A stretch of DNA of 32,337 bases from Verrucomicrobiota bacterium. Lineage in GTDB: Bacteria; Verrucomicrobiota; Verrucomicrobiia; Opitutales; UBA953. Both the position numbers and the translations under genes were made by a program. The notes under the pieces are model-generated. The model did not search any database, was not told the origin of the DNA, and was given only the letters and a program-made list of their open reading frames with translations. Below, one piece after another: positions 23,912 through 30,915 of this stretch. The stretch's first letter is position 1. Each line of letters starts with the position of its first letter. Where the stretch lies: the NCBI GenBank assembly GCA_014193315.1, contig BJHS01000021.1:1-32337 (forward strand), in the 5' to 3' direction.

Positions 23912-24622
23912 CTACTTGCCCAATTCCTTCTGCAGTGCTTTGACCACGGCTTGCGCCAGCACTTCGTAACCGGCCGCGTTGTAGTGGACGTCGTGAGGGT
24001 TCTGAAGCTTGGCGATTTCAGGGGCGACCGCGGTGTTGAGGTCGTCGATGGCGACGCCGTTCTCCTTCATGACCTTGAGGGCGATCTCGTTGTAGGTGGC
24101 GACATCGCCGAAGGTGCGGGGCGGGGTGAGTTTGCCTTCCGGGACCGGCGTGGTGGTTGCGAAGATCAGCTTCGCGCCGGTCTTCTTCAGGTCAGCGACC
24201 AGCGAACGGAGATTCCGCTCGTAGTCGGCGGGTTCGACTTGGCGCGAGCCGTCATCCATGTGCCGGAGGTCGTGCAGGCCGAAGTTGAAATGGATCACGT
24301 CCCACTTCCCGTCGCCGAGCCACTTGGTCAGGTTGGCGGTGCCGTTCTTGGTCGGTCCGCCATTGGTCGGAATCCGGTGCACGTTGGCTTTGCCCGCGAG
24401 CAGTTTGCGGACCGGCAGGGTGTAGCCGATGGAGATGGAGTCACCGATCAGCAGGACGCGCGGTAGGCCGGCCACGTCTAGGATGGGGAGCATGACGGTG
24501 TTGGGTGCCTTCGCCTTGGCCGTCACCGTGACTCTCTCCGCCGGCTTGGCGGCGGGGTCGGCTTCGGCTGACTGGGCGAAGGGGGCGAGGGCGAGCAGGA
24601 GGCCGAGGGGCAGCGTCTTCAT
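23912..24622 (-). CDS. Exported SGNH/GDSL hydrolase
   Basis: The 236-residue product begins with a signal peptide (MKTLPLGLLLALAPFAQSAEA). It then shows the SGNH blocks: VLLIGDSISIGY with nucleophile Ser62, NGGPT (Gly at 88/89), HFNFGLHDLRH in the position of block III, and PHDVHYNAAGYEVLA with Asp211 and His213. The pattern 'NFGLHD' is common in the GDSL esterases of this bacterial group and stands in for the classical GxND. These enzymes remove acyl groups from sugars or lipids; the target here is unknown. A longer open frame reaches 24931 but enters the preceding gene out of its frame, so ATG at 24622 is the start. It follows the YHYH gene by 52 bases on the same strand, probably one transcript. 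Confidence 0.88.
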   Translation of the reverse strand: MKTLPLGLLLALAPFAQSAEADPAAKPAERVTVTAKAKAPNTVMLPILDVAGLPRVLLIGDSISIGYTLPVRKLLAGKANVHRIPTNGGPTKNGTANLTKWLGDGKWDVIHFNFGLHDLRHMDDGSRQVEPADYERNLRSLVADLKKTGAKLIFATTTPVPEGKLTPPRTFGDVATYNEIALKVMKENGVAIDDLNTAVAPEIAKLQNPHDVHYNAAGYEVLAQAVVKALQKELGK

Positions 24623-24674
24623 GGGGGTGGCCCCACCTTGGCCGACCCGATCCCGCTGGCAAGCGGTCAATCGT

Positions 24675-26558
24675 CTAGCGGTTGAGCAACTGCTTGGTCG
24701 TCTCGACCATGTCGATCTCGGGCTTCGCCGTCCATCGCTGCTTATAGCCGGCCGGCGCTTCGACCTTGGTGCGGAAGAGGACGGTGTTGTCCAGGTCGAG
24801 ATCCTCGGACCAGATAAACTTGGCGCCGGTGAAGCTCTCGCGGGCTTGCTGGAAGCTCTCCTTTGGGCCGACGCGCTCCTCGGTGAACTCGGTCGCCGCC
24901 GCCCAGCCGGAGTCGTCGAAATCGACCGCATACCAGTTGGCCGGGAGCGGGTCGTGTCGCACCTTGGGGTTGGCGGTGTCGCGATTGAGCGGACCCTTGA
25001 AGAAACTCTTCGCCTTCCACTTGGCGTTGGTGACGGTGCCGTCGGAGAACTTGATGATGAGGCCCGCGTCGCCGATGTGGTTGCCGTACTCGAGCCCGGT
25101 CTTGGGGTCGGCGTTGTCCATCGCCATCACCGCGATCGTCATCGGGTATTCGGGCATGATGTCGACCGAGACGACGTTGTGCGGCATGTATTCGATCGGG
25201 TCGACCACGCGCAGTTTGCCGTTGATGAAGAGGATGAACCAATTGTCGGCGTAGACGTTTAGTTTGAGCGCGTCGGTGGGGGAAGGTTTGATCAGGCCGG
25301 ACGGGTCGCCGGGGCCACCTTTGCCCCCCTTGCCTTTGCCCCCTTTGGGGCGTTCACCCCTCGGGCGGTCGGCTTCGCCGGGGCCGGGTGGGGTCTGCTC
25401 ACCCGTGACGCCGACCTCACCTTTGGCGCCGTCCGGTTCATTGGCGGGTGGCCGTTTGCCGCCTTTGCCCTTGCTGTCGCCGCCCTTGCCGCCCTTCGGG
25501 CGTTCGCCGCCCGGGGCGCCTTGACCGCCTGGGCGACGCTCTCCTGGCTTGTAGGTCTCGGTCTCGGTCGTGCCGTCGGGCTTGGAATAGATAAAGGTCC
25601 AGGTGCCATCTTCATTCGCCGTGTATTTCACGCCGAGGGATTTCCCGTTGAGCGTGTAGTGCAGCTCGTAGTTCTTGCCGTCGGGTGACGCGGTGAAGTC
25701 CTTGATCAGGGCGCCGCGGAGGGGCGATTGCGAATAAGCCGAGCCTTCCTTGCGGACGTGGCTGGCCGAAGGCTGCGGGTCGACCTGGCCGCCGATTTCG
25801 GTGACTTCGCCGTGGAAGCCGCCGTTGATGTAGGGGTAGACCTTTTGCGCGTGGTAGTGGTAGCCCAGCGCCTTGGTCTCGTGGCCGCCGAAGTCGTCAA
25901 GCTTGCCCGTCGCCCCGCCCTCGGGTTCGTTGTAACCGTAGATGGGGTAGCCATCCAACGCGACCGCGATCGGCTTACCCTTACCGAGCGTCTTCTCGAG
26001 GAAGACCGGGGCATCGTGGTAATGGTAGTCATCGCCTTTGCCGCAATGGCCGCCGAAGTCGTCGAGTTCGCCGAACTTCTTGGCGTCATCGCCGCGGTTG
26101 TTCAGGGCGTTGAAGATCGGCACGCCGTTCGCGGCCAGCGCGATCGCCCCGCGCATGAAGTGTGTTTTGGCCGTCAGCGGTTCTTTCGCCGGCACGGGGT
26201 GGAGCGGGATCTTCCAGGCGCTCTCGCCGGAGTAAGTCTGCGGAATCGGTACCTGTTGCTGCCAGGACTTGATTCCGGCCATCAGCGGGTGATCTGGCAA
26301 TCCCTTCGCCTCGACGTAGAGGTATTTCTCATCCCAGCGCACCCCGACCTTCGGGGCGAACGCGGCGAAGGGCGCGGCCAGCGGCGGCGTCGGCCCGGTC
26401 GAACCGGCAACGGCCGGAAGGAAGAAGTTTAAGCGCGTCTCGAAGGCCACGGGCTCGCTGCCGAGCATGTACTTGGCGTCGAGCGGAGGGAGGTGGGCTC
26501 GGGCGGTGGCCCCGGCGAGGGTCAAGGCCAGGAGGGGGAGGAGGCGCGACGATTTCAT
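24675..26558 (-). CDS. Exported YHYH protein with long Gly/Lys/Pro linker and C-terminal domain
   Basis: The 627-residue protein has a signal peptide (about 1-21) and a YHYH domain containing two YHYH motifs (178-181 and 233-236), each after a DDFGGH block. This is the hallmark of the YHYH family, often found with extracellular enzymes and presumed metal-binding. Residues 338-420 are a disordered, highly charged linker of Gly, Lys, Pro and Glu in which GERPKGGKG occurs twice. The C-terminal part (about 425-627) reads as a beta-sandwich-like module (NWFILFINGKLRVVDP, SVDIMPEYPMTIAVMAMDNAD, WYAVDFDDSGWAAATEF), reminiscent of galactose-binding-like modules. The function is unknown. ATG at 26558 is preceded on its strand by TATACT at 26573-26568, a good -10-like hexamer, giving a very short leader. 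The GDSL hydrolase gene follows. Confidence 0.85.
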   Translation of the reverse strand: MKSSRLLPLLALTLAGATARAHLPPLDAKYMLGSEPVAFETRLNFFLPAVAGSTGPTPPLAAPFAAFAPKVGVRWDEKYLYVEAKGLPDHPLMAGIKSWQQQVPIPQTYSGESAWKIPLHPVPAKEPLTAKTHFMRGAIALAANGVPIFNALNNRGDDAKKFGELDDFGGHCGKGDDYHYHDAPVFLEKTLGKGKPIAVALDGYPIYGYNEPEGGATGKLDDFGGHETKALGYHYHAQKVYPYINGGFHGEVTEIGGQVDPQPSASHVRKEGSAYSQSPLRGALIKDFTASPDGKNYELHYTLNGKSLGVKYTANEDGTWTFIYSKPDGTTETETYKPGERRPGGQGAPGGERPKGGKGGDSKGKGGKRPPANEPDGAKGEVGVTGEQTPPGPGEADRPRGERPKGGKGKGGKGGPGDPSGLIKPSPTDALKLNVYADNWFILFINGKLRVVDPIEYMPHNVVSVDIMPEYPMTIAVMAMDNADPKTGLEYGNHIGDAGLIIKFSDGTVTNAKWKAKSFFKGPLNRDTANPKVRHDPLPANWYAVDFDDSGWAAATEFTEERVGPKESFQQARESFTGAKFIWSEDLDLDNTVLFRTKVEAPAGYKQRWTAKPEIDMVETTKQLLNR

Positions 26559-26602
26559 TATGTATGAAGTATAAGTCGTAAGGGATTAATGGCAGATTAA
26601 GG

Positions 26603-26645
26603 GGAGTAGGGAGTAGGATTTGGGTTGGACCCAACACCCAACACC
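26603..26645. repeat. Spacer repeat sharing TGGACCCAACACCCAACACC with 10531-10550
   Basis: The 20-base word TGGACCCAACACCCAACACC at 26626-26645 is identical to that at 10531-10550. It is preceded, as there, by GGGAGTAGGRNT-like sequence (GGGAGTAGG at 26609-26617). TTGGGT-TGG-ACCCAA (26620-26634) is a 6-base stem with a 3-base loop. It lies between the aldo/keto reductase stop and the YHYH start. Confidence 0.7.
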
Positions 26646-26658
26646 TTCTCCCTTCCGG

Positions 26659-27612
26659 CTAGCCCTTCAGCAGCCGCTCGATCTCCGTCAACGCGTCCGC
26701 GGGGATGGTCAGACGGCCGCCACCGATGGTCTCGGCGATTTGTCCCGGCTTGCGGGCGCCGACGATCGCGGAGGTGACGCGGGGCTGGCGCAGGACCCAG
26801 GCGATCGCAAGTTCGGCGGGGGTGGTGCCGAGGTGGCTGGCGATGGTGCGAAGTCCGCCGTTGAGGGTGATGTTCCGGGCGAGCAGCGGTTCGTTGAACT
26901 GGGGGTCGGCCCGTCGATGGTCGCTGACGGGCAGCGCATCCACCCAGGCTTGTGTCACCTTGCCGCTGAGCAGGCCTTTCTGCATCGGGCTGTAGGGGAT
27001 GATGCCGATGTCATGCGCCTCGCAATAAGGGATGAGCTCCGCTTCGATGCCGCGGTTGAGCATGCTGTAGGGCGGCTGCAGGAACGCCACCGGGTGGATG
27101 GGTTGGAGTCGCTTGAGCTGGACCACATTGAAGTTACTGACGCCGGCCCAGCGGACCTTGCCCTCTTGCACCAGCTCCGCGATGGCGGACCAGCCTTCCT
27201 CGATATCCTCGTCCGGTTGGGGCCAGTGGATCTGGTACATGTCGATGGCGTCGACGCCCAAGCGGCGCAGGCTGTCCTCGATTTCCCGGCGGATGCTGGC
27301 CCGCTTGAGGCGCGGGATGATCTGACGATCCTCGTCCCAGCAGCGTTCGCACTTCGTCGAGAGGATGGGGCGGCGGCCCTTCAGCTCCTGGAGCGCCCGG
27401 CCCACGACGTCCTCGCAGTGCCCGAGTCCGTACACCGGGGCGGTGTCGAGCCAGTTGATGCCGAGGTCGAGCGCCTCGTGGATGGTGCGGATCGACTGGG
27501 CGTCGTCCTGCGGACCCCAGCCAAACTTCCAATCGCCGCCGCCCATGGCCCAAGTGCCGAGGCCGACGGGGGTGAGGTGGAGGTCGGAGCGACCGAGTTT
27601 ACGGAGTTTCAT
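26659..27612 (-). CDS. Aldo/keto reductase
   Basis: This 317-residue NAD(P)H-dependent oxidoreductase has the AKR catalytic tetrad: Asp56 and Tyr61 (WLDTAPVYG), Lys87 (ILSTKCER) and His129 (DMYQIHWP). The N-terminal GLGTWAMGGGDW, GVSNFNVVQLKRL and the C-terminal cofactor-binding block SAIVGARKPGQIAE match bacterial AKRs of the YghZ/MocA type. No signal peptide is seen, so it is cytoplasmic. The substrate is probably a carbonyl on a sugar or other small molecule. It starts at 27612, 5 bases after the stop of the sulfatase, so the two are almost certainly one transcript. The pairing suggests handling of a desulfated sugar product, but that is inference. Confidence 0.92.
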   Translation of the reverse strand: MKLRKLGRSDLHLTPVGLGTWAMGGGDWKFGWGPQDDAQSIRTIHEALDLGINWLDTAPVYGLGHCEDVVGRALQELKGRRPILSTKCERCWDEDRQIIPRLKRASIRREIEDSLRRLGVDAIDMYQIHWPQPDEDIEEGWSAIAELVQEGKVRWAGVSNFNVVQLKRLQPIHPVAFLQPPYSMLNRGIEAELIPYCEAHDIGIIPYSPMQKGLLSGKVTQAWVDALPVSDHRRADPQFNEPLLARNITLNGGLRTIASHLGTTPAELAIAWVLRQPRVTSAIVGARKPGQIAETIGGGRLTIPADALTEIERLLKG

Positions 27613-27617
27613 GGGGG

Positions 27618-29000
27618 TTATTTGGACTCCTTCGCCCGGGCTTTGTTCGCCTCACTCATCTGCTTCTGCGTGCGCATCGGCCAGTCAGGGTGGTCGACGT
27701 GCGCGTTCTGGAAGATGGCCAGAGCCTTGGCGACGAGCTCGGGGCGTTGGGCCGCCAGGTCGGTCTTCTCGCCCGCATCGGCCTTGAGGTCGTAGACCTC
27801 GACCTTCGCCGCCGGGCCGTTACGCACCGCTTTCCAGTCCCCCCAGCGTGCGGCCTGCAGCGACTGCGCCTCGTGCAGCTCCCAGTAGAAGTAGTCGCGT
27901 TTGGGCGCCGCGCCGCCCTGCAGGAAGGAAGCCAGCGAGAGGCCGTCCGTCTTCAGTCCCGTCGGGGCGGGGGTGCCGGAGAGTTCCAGTGCAGTCGGGA
28001 GGAAATCCCAGAACGCCCAAGGCTCATCGCTCACCCGGCCGGCAGGGACCTTGCCTGGCCAGCGGGCGATCGCCGCCTGACGGAGCGCGCCTTCGTAGAG
28101 CCCGCGCTTGTAGCCACGCAGTCCGTTCGAGGCCTGCTCGAAGAGCTTGCCGAGCTCGGAGCCGGGCGCGAAGGAGGACCCGTTGTCGCCCGCCGTCATC
28201 ACCAGCGTGCGCTCGTCGAGCCCGAGTTCCTTGAGTAATTTCAGCACGCGACCGACGTCGGCGTCGAGGCGCGTCACCTGGGCGGCGTAGGCCTTCTGCG
28301 TGGGCGTCCACGGCTTATCTTTGTAGAGCCCGAGGTCGTCGATCTCCTGGCGCGCGTGGGGCAGGGTGATGGCGTAGAAGAGGAAGAATGGCTTATCCTT
28401 CTGCGCGCGGATCCAGGACTCGACGTCCTGCTGGATCAGCTCCTGCGCGTAGGTCTTGCCGACGCCCTTGCCGTCGTTGCCCGGGAGCTCGAAGCGCTGG
28501 TCGTCGCGGTAGAGGTAGGTCGGGAAGTAGCTGTGGGCGTGGCGTTGGCAGTTATAGCCGAAGAAGTGGTCGAAGCCCTGCTTCAAAGGGCTCCCCGGGG
28601 TGTCGAACATCCCCATGCCCCATTTGCCGGCGCAGGCCGTGGCATAGCCGGAGGTCTTCAACGCCTTCGCGACCGTGATCGAATCGGCAGGAATCGGGAG
28701 CTGGCCTTCGACCTTGAGTTCGCGGTTTGCGCGGATAGGGCTGTGGCCGGTGTGCTGGCCGAGCATCAGGGAAGTGCGGCTCGGCGCGCAGACCGAGGTG
28801 CCGCAGTAGCCTTGCAGGAACCTCGTGCCCTCCTGCGCCATGCGGTCCAGGTTGGGGGTTTGGATCAGCTTCTGACCGTAGCACCCTAGGTCGCCCTGCG
28901 CGAGGTCATCGCTCAGGATGAAAATGATGTTTGGTTTGCGCGGCTCGGCGGCGCCGGCGGCGGCGACCAGCAGAAGGTAGGGAAGGAGGCGGCGCAGCAT
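27618..29000 (-). CDS. Exported sulfatase (arylsulfatase family, Cys-type)
   Basis: The 460-residue product starts with a signal peptide ([19 protein letters not shown]). It has the sulfatase N-terminal blocks [20 protein letters not shown] (metal-binding Asp31-Asp32) and the maturation motif C71-A-P-S-R75 in [20 protein letters not shown]. The Cys becomes formylglycine, so a formylglycine-generating enzyme must be encoded elsewhere. Further blocks are [22 protein letters not shown] and TAGDNGSSF. It removes sulfate esters from an unidentified substrate, polysaccharide being likely for this phylum. A longer frame extends to 29186, but it has no signal peptide at its start and overlaps the divergent lipoprotein gene, so 29000 is chosen. 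Ten pyrimidines (CCCCTCCCCC) precede the ATG. The aldo/keto reductase follows 5 bases after its stop. Confidence 0.93.
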   Translation of the reverse strand: MLRRLLPYLLLVAAAGAAEPRKPNIIFILSDDLAQGDLGCYGQKLIQTPNLDRMAQEGTRFLQGYCGTSVCAPSRTSLMLGQHTGHSPIRANRELKVEGQLPIPADSITVAKALKTSGYATACAGKWGMGMFDTPGSPLKQGFDHFFGYNCQRHAHSYFPTYLYRDDQRFELPGNDGKGVGKTYAQELIQQDVESWIRAQKDKPFFLFYAITLPHARQEIDDLGLYKDKPWTPTQKAYAAQVTRLDADVGRVLKLLKELGLDERTLVMTAGDNGSSFAPGSELGKLFEQASNGLRGYKRGLYEGALRQAAIARWPGKVPAGRVSDEPWAFWDFLPTALELSGTPAPTGLKTDGLSLASFLQGGAAPKRDYFYWELHEAQSLQAARWGDWKAVRNGPAAKVEVYDLKADAGEKTDLAAQRPELVAKALAIFQNAHVDHPDWPMRTQKQMSEANKARAKESK

Positions 29001-29163
29001 GGGGGAGGGGTAGACGGTCCATAGAGCGGTCCCGCGTCTGAGGCAATCGCGGTTGCGGATCATTTGTCGAAGGAGGCCTGAGGTGAAAATGGTGGCTCTG
29101 GACATCTTCCCGATACCGAAACTTGTTGTTGCAGCGTCGACAGGAACCAAGGCTGGACTGGTC

Positions 29164-29631
29164 ATGAGAATCCCTTTCGTCTGCATGCTGTTGTCATCGG
29201 TTTTCCTCTTCGCCGCGTGTTCGCCTCGGCAGTTGTCGACGCGCTCGCCCGAGTCCTTGGTGCGAGCGCTTTATGCCTCGCAGCTCACCGGTCGAGGTCC
29301 CTTCCGGGAGCCAGGCGGGAAGGGCGATTTCTTTACGCCTGACTTATCGGCGTTAATCGCCCGCGAGGCGGAGACCGAGCCGGGGTTAGTCGGCCGGCTG
29401 GATTTCGATCCGCTGTTCGACTCCCAGGATCCAGATGCCCGCCACCTCGTGGTGGAGCCGATTAAGATGGCCGCCGATGGTCAAAGGGCGGAGGTCCGCG
29501 CCGTTTTCGAGGATGGGGGTGCGCGCACTGTCGTGCGGTTCGAGCTGAGGCGCGGGGAGGATGGCTGGCGGATCAGCGACATACACGGCCCGCGAAGTGG
29601 CAGCCTGGTCCGGCTTCTGGGCGGCAAATAG
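29164..29631 (+). CDS. DUF3828-type lipoprotein
   Basis: The 155-residue product has a signal sequence with a lipobox (FLFAAC, Cys19), so it is probably a lipoprotein. After a short linker come [44 protein letters not shown] and a C-terminal strand set ending in [20 protein letters not shown]. This pattern matches DUF3828 proteins, small periplasmic NTF2-like domains with no known catalytic role. A Met at 29089 ([10 protein letters not shown]) preceded by GGAGG would give a longer protein, but the lipobox makes 29164 the better start. It is divergent from the sulfatase with a 163-base spacer. It is convergent with the PmoA-like gene across 123 bases, which contain an 8-base inverted repeat (AGCGGTCG at 29633-29640 against 29734-29741). 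Confidence 0.72.
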   Translation: MRIPFVCMLLSSVFLFAACSPRQLSTRSPESLVRALYASQLTGRGPFREPGGKGDFFTPDLSALIAREAETEPGLVGRLDFDPLFDSQDPDARHLVVEPIKMAADGQRAEVRAVFEDGGARTVVRFELRRGEDGWRISDIHGPRSGSLVRLLGGK

Positions 29632-29754
29632 CCAGCGGTCGCCGTGCGCCTGCTCTGGGCCTGGCAACGTCGGGCCGGGTGAAACGGGCGGCCGATCCGC
29701 CGCGCGGTTCATCCGCTTGTCCGCCGGCACTTGGCCGACCGCTCCCTCGGTCGC

Positions 29755-30795
29755 TTACTCCGCCTGCTCCTTCAGCCACTGCTGGTACTGCGCCTCGGTC
29801 TGCTCCGCGGTCAGCTTGCCGGTGTGGATGAGGATGCGGAAGCGGAAGGTCTCGGAATTGCCTGGCTGGATGGTGAAGTTGAGGGTCGTCTTCCCCTTGG
29901 TGAACTCTTTGGCGCCGAAAGGGTTCGCGGCGAAGAGGCCGTAACCGCGGTTATGCCAGTAGGTCGGGAACGTGCTGTTCTTCGGGTGGTCGAAGATGCC
30001 GATGCACACGTCCTCGCCCTGGACCGCGCCGGAGAGGGTCATCCACTTGGCGCGCGTGCTCCAGCCGCCCTTCTCGCCGACCTTGCCTTCGCTGCTCAGG
30101 TAGACTCCGGCGACACCGGTGTTATCGAGTTTGGCGACGGCGGTGGGCTTGCCGGCTGCGTCGGTGAAGATTTCGGCCTTCTCGGAAGGTTCTTCCAGCG
30201 AACGGGTGACGCGGATCGCGATGACGCCTTCCTTGGAATCGTTGAAGACCGCGGGTTTGTCCTGGGCGGTCAGGGTGACGATACGGTCGATGATGCGCAG
30301 GTCCTTGGCGGCGCGGAAGACGAGTTTCTCGTCCTGTTGCAGGACCTTCGAGCCATCGGCCATAATCCAGTCGGAGCTCACCTGCAGGGTGGCGACGCCC
30401 GACCCGTCTTGGAGGGACTTGAGGGCGGTGTGCTTGATGCGGCCGTAAGGAATCTTGCTGTCGCGGCTGAAGCCCTCGGGCGGCGAGTTCCAGAAGTCGG
30501 TGCCGTTCACGTTGCCGTAGTTGAACCAGGACGAGATATGGTGGGGGTGGTCGGTGCGTTCGCCGGCGATCTTCTCGAGGGGGAAGCCGCGGGTGAAGAC
30601 CTTGCCGGTCGAGGTGCGCAGGGGGGTGAGGAGCGGCTTCTTCTGGTCGTTCCAGAACGCGTAGGTCGTGAACGGCTGACCGTCGACCAGCACGTCGACC
30701 TGCTGCTTGGCCTTCTGCTCAACGAGCTGAATCTGCTCGGCGCGGACGGGGCCGAGGGCGGCGAGGAAGGCGAGGAGGGGGAGGGCGGTGCGCAT
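29755..30795 (-). CDS. Exported PmoA-like protein (DUF6807 type)
   Basis: The 346-residue protein has a signal peptide (MRTALPLLAFLAALGPVRA) and the pattern of the 'methane oxygenase PmoA' domain family: TRGFPLEKIAGERTDHPHHISSWFNYGNVNG in three parts, followed by DFWNSPPEG, the strand GRIKHTALKSLQDGSG, an IDRIVTLTA block, KEGVIAIRVTRSLE and the C-terminal DHPKNSTFPTYWHNRGYGLFAANPFG in two parts. Despite the name, these proteins are not methane monooxygenase subunits. They are soluble, beta-rich proteins common in Planctomycetes and Verrucomicrobia, of unproven function and probably carbohydrate-related. The conserved DHPHH segment may bind metal. The ATG at 30795 is taken because it begins the signal peptide; the frame runs on to 32103 only as antisense of the next gene. 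It is divergent from the dehydrogenase-type gene. Confidence 0.82.
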   Translation of the reverse strand: MRTALPLLAFLAALGPVRAEQIQLVEQKAKQQVDVLVDGQPFTTYAFWNDQKKPLLTPLRTSTGKVFTRGFPLEKIAGERTDHPHHISSWFNYGNVNGTDFWNSPPEGFSRDSKIPYGRIKHTALKSLQDGSGVATLQVSSDWIMADGSKVLQQDEKLVFRAAKDLRIIDRIVTLTAQDKPAVFNDSKEGVIAIRVTRSLEEPSEKAEIFTDAAGKPTAVAKLDNTGVAGVYLSSEGKVGEKGGWSTRAKWMTLSGAVQGEDVCIGIFDHPKNSTFPTYWHNRGYGLFAANPFGAKEFTKGKTTLNFTIQPGNSETFRFRILIHTGKLTAEQTEAQYQQWLKEQAE

Positions 30796-30860
30796 GGGGA
30801 AAGCCCTTGATAGGGCGAGGGCGAGCCTTGCCAAGCCGAATGGCGGGTCGGCCCCGTGGG

Positions 30861-30896
30861 TTTTATTTGAAATATAGGAACCTCGGGGGCTACCGT
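30861..30896 (+). promoter_or_regulatory. AT-rich island, candidate divergent promoter
   Basis: The only A/T-rich stretch in this 120-base spacer is 30861-30880. On the plus strand TTGAAA (30867-30872) is 5 of 6 to the -35 consensus, and TACCGT (30891-30896) 18 bases on is a weak -10. That would put the start of transcription about 10-15 bases before the ATG at 30916. The same island could serve the minus-strand PmoA-like gene. Tentative. Confidence 0.25.
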
Positions 30897-30915
30897 GGGT
30901 CGAGACCCTTACCCC

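Noticed and set aside
29001-29186. Longer sulfatase starting at 29186
   Set aside because: The added residues place the signal peptide in the interior and overlap the lipoprotein gene on the other strand.
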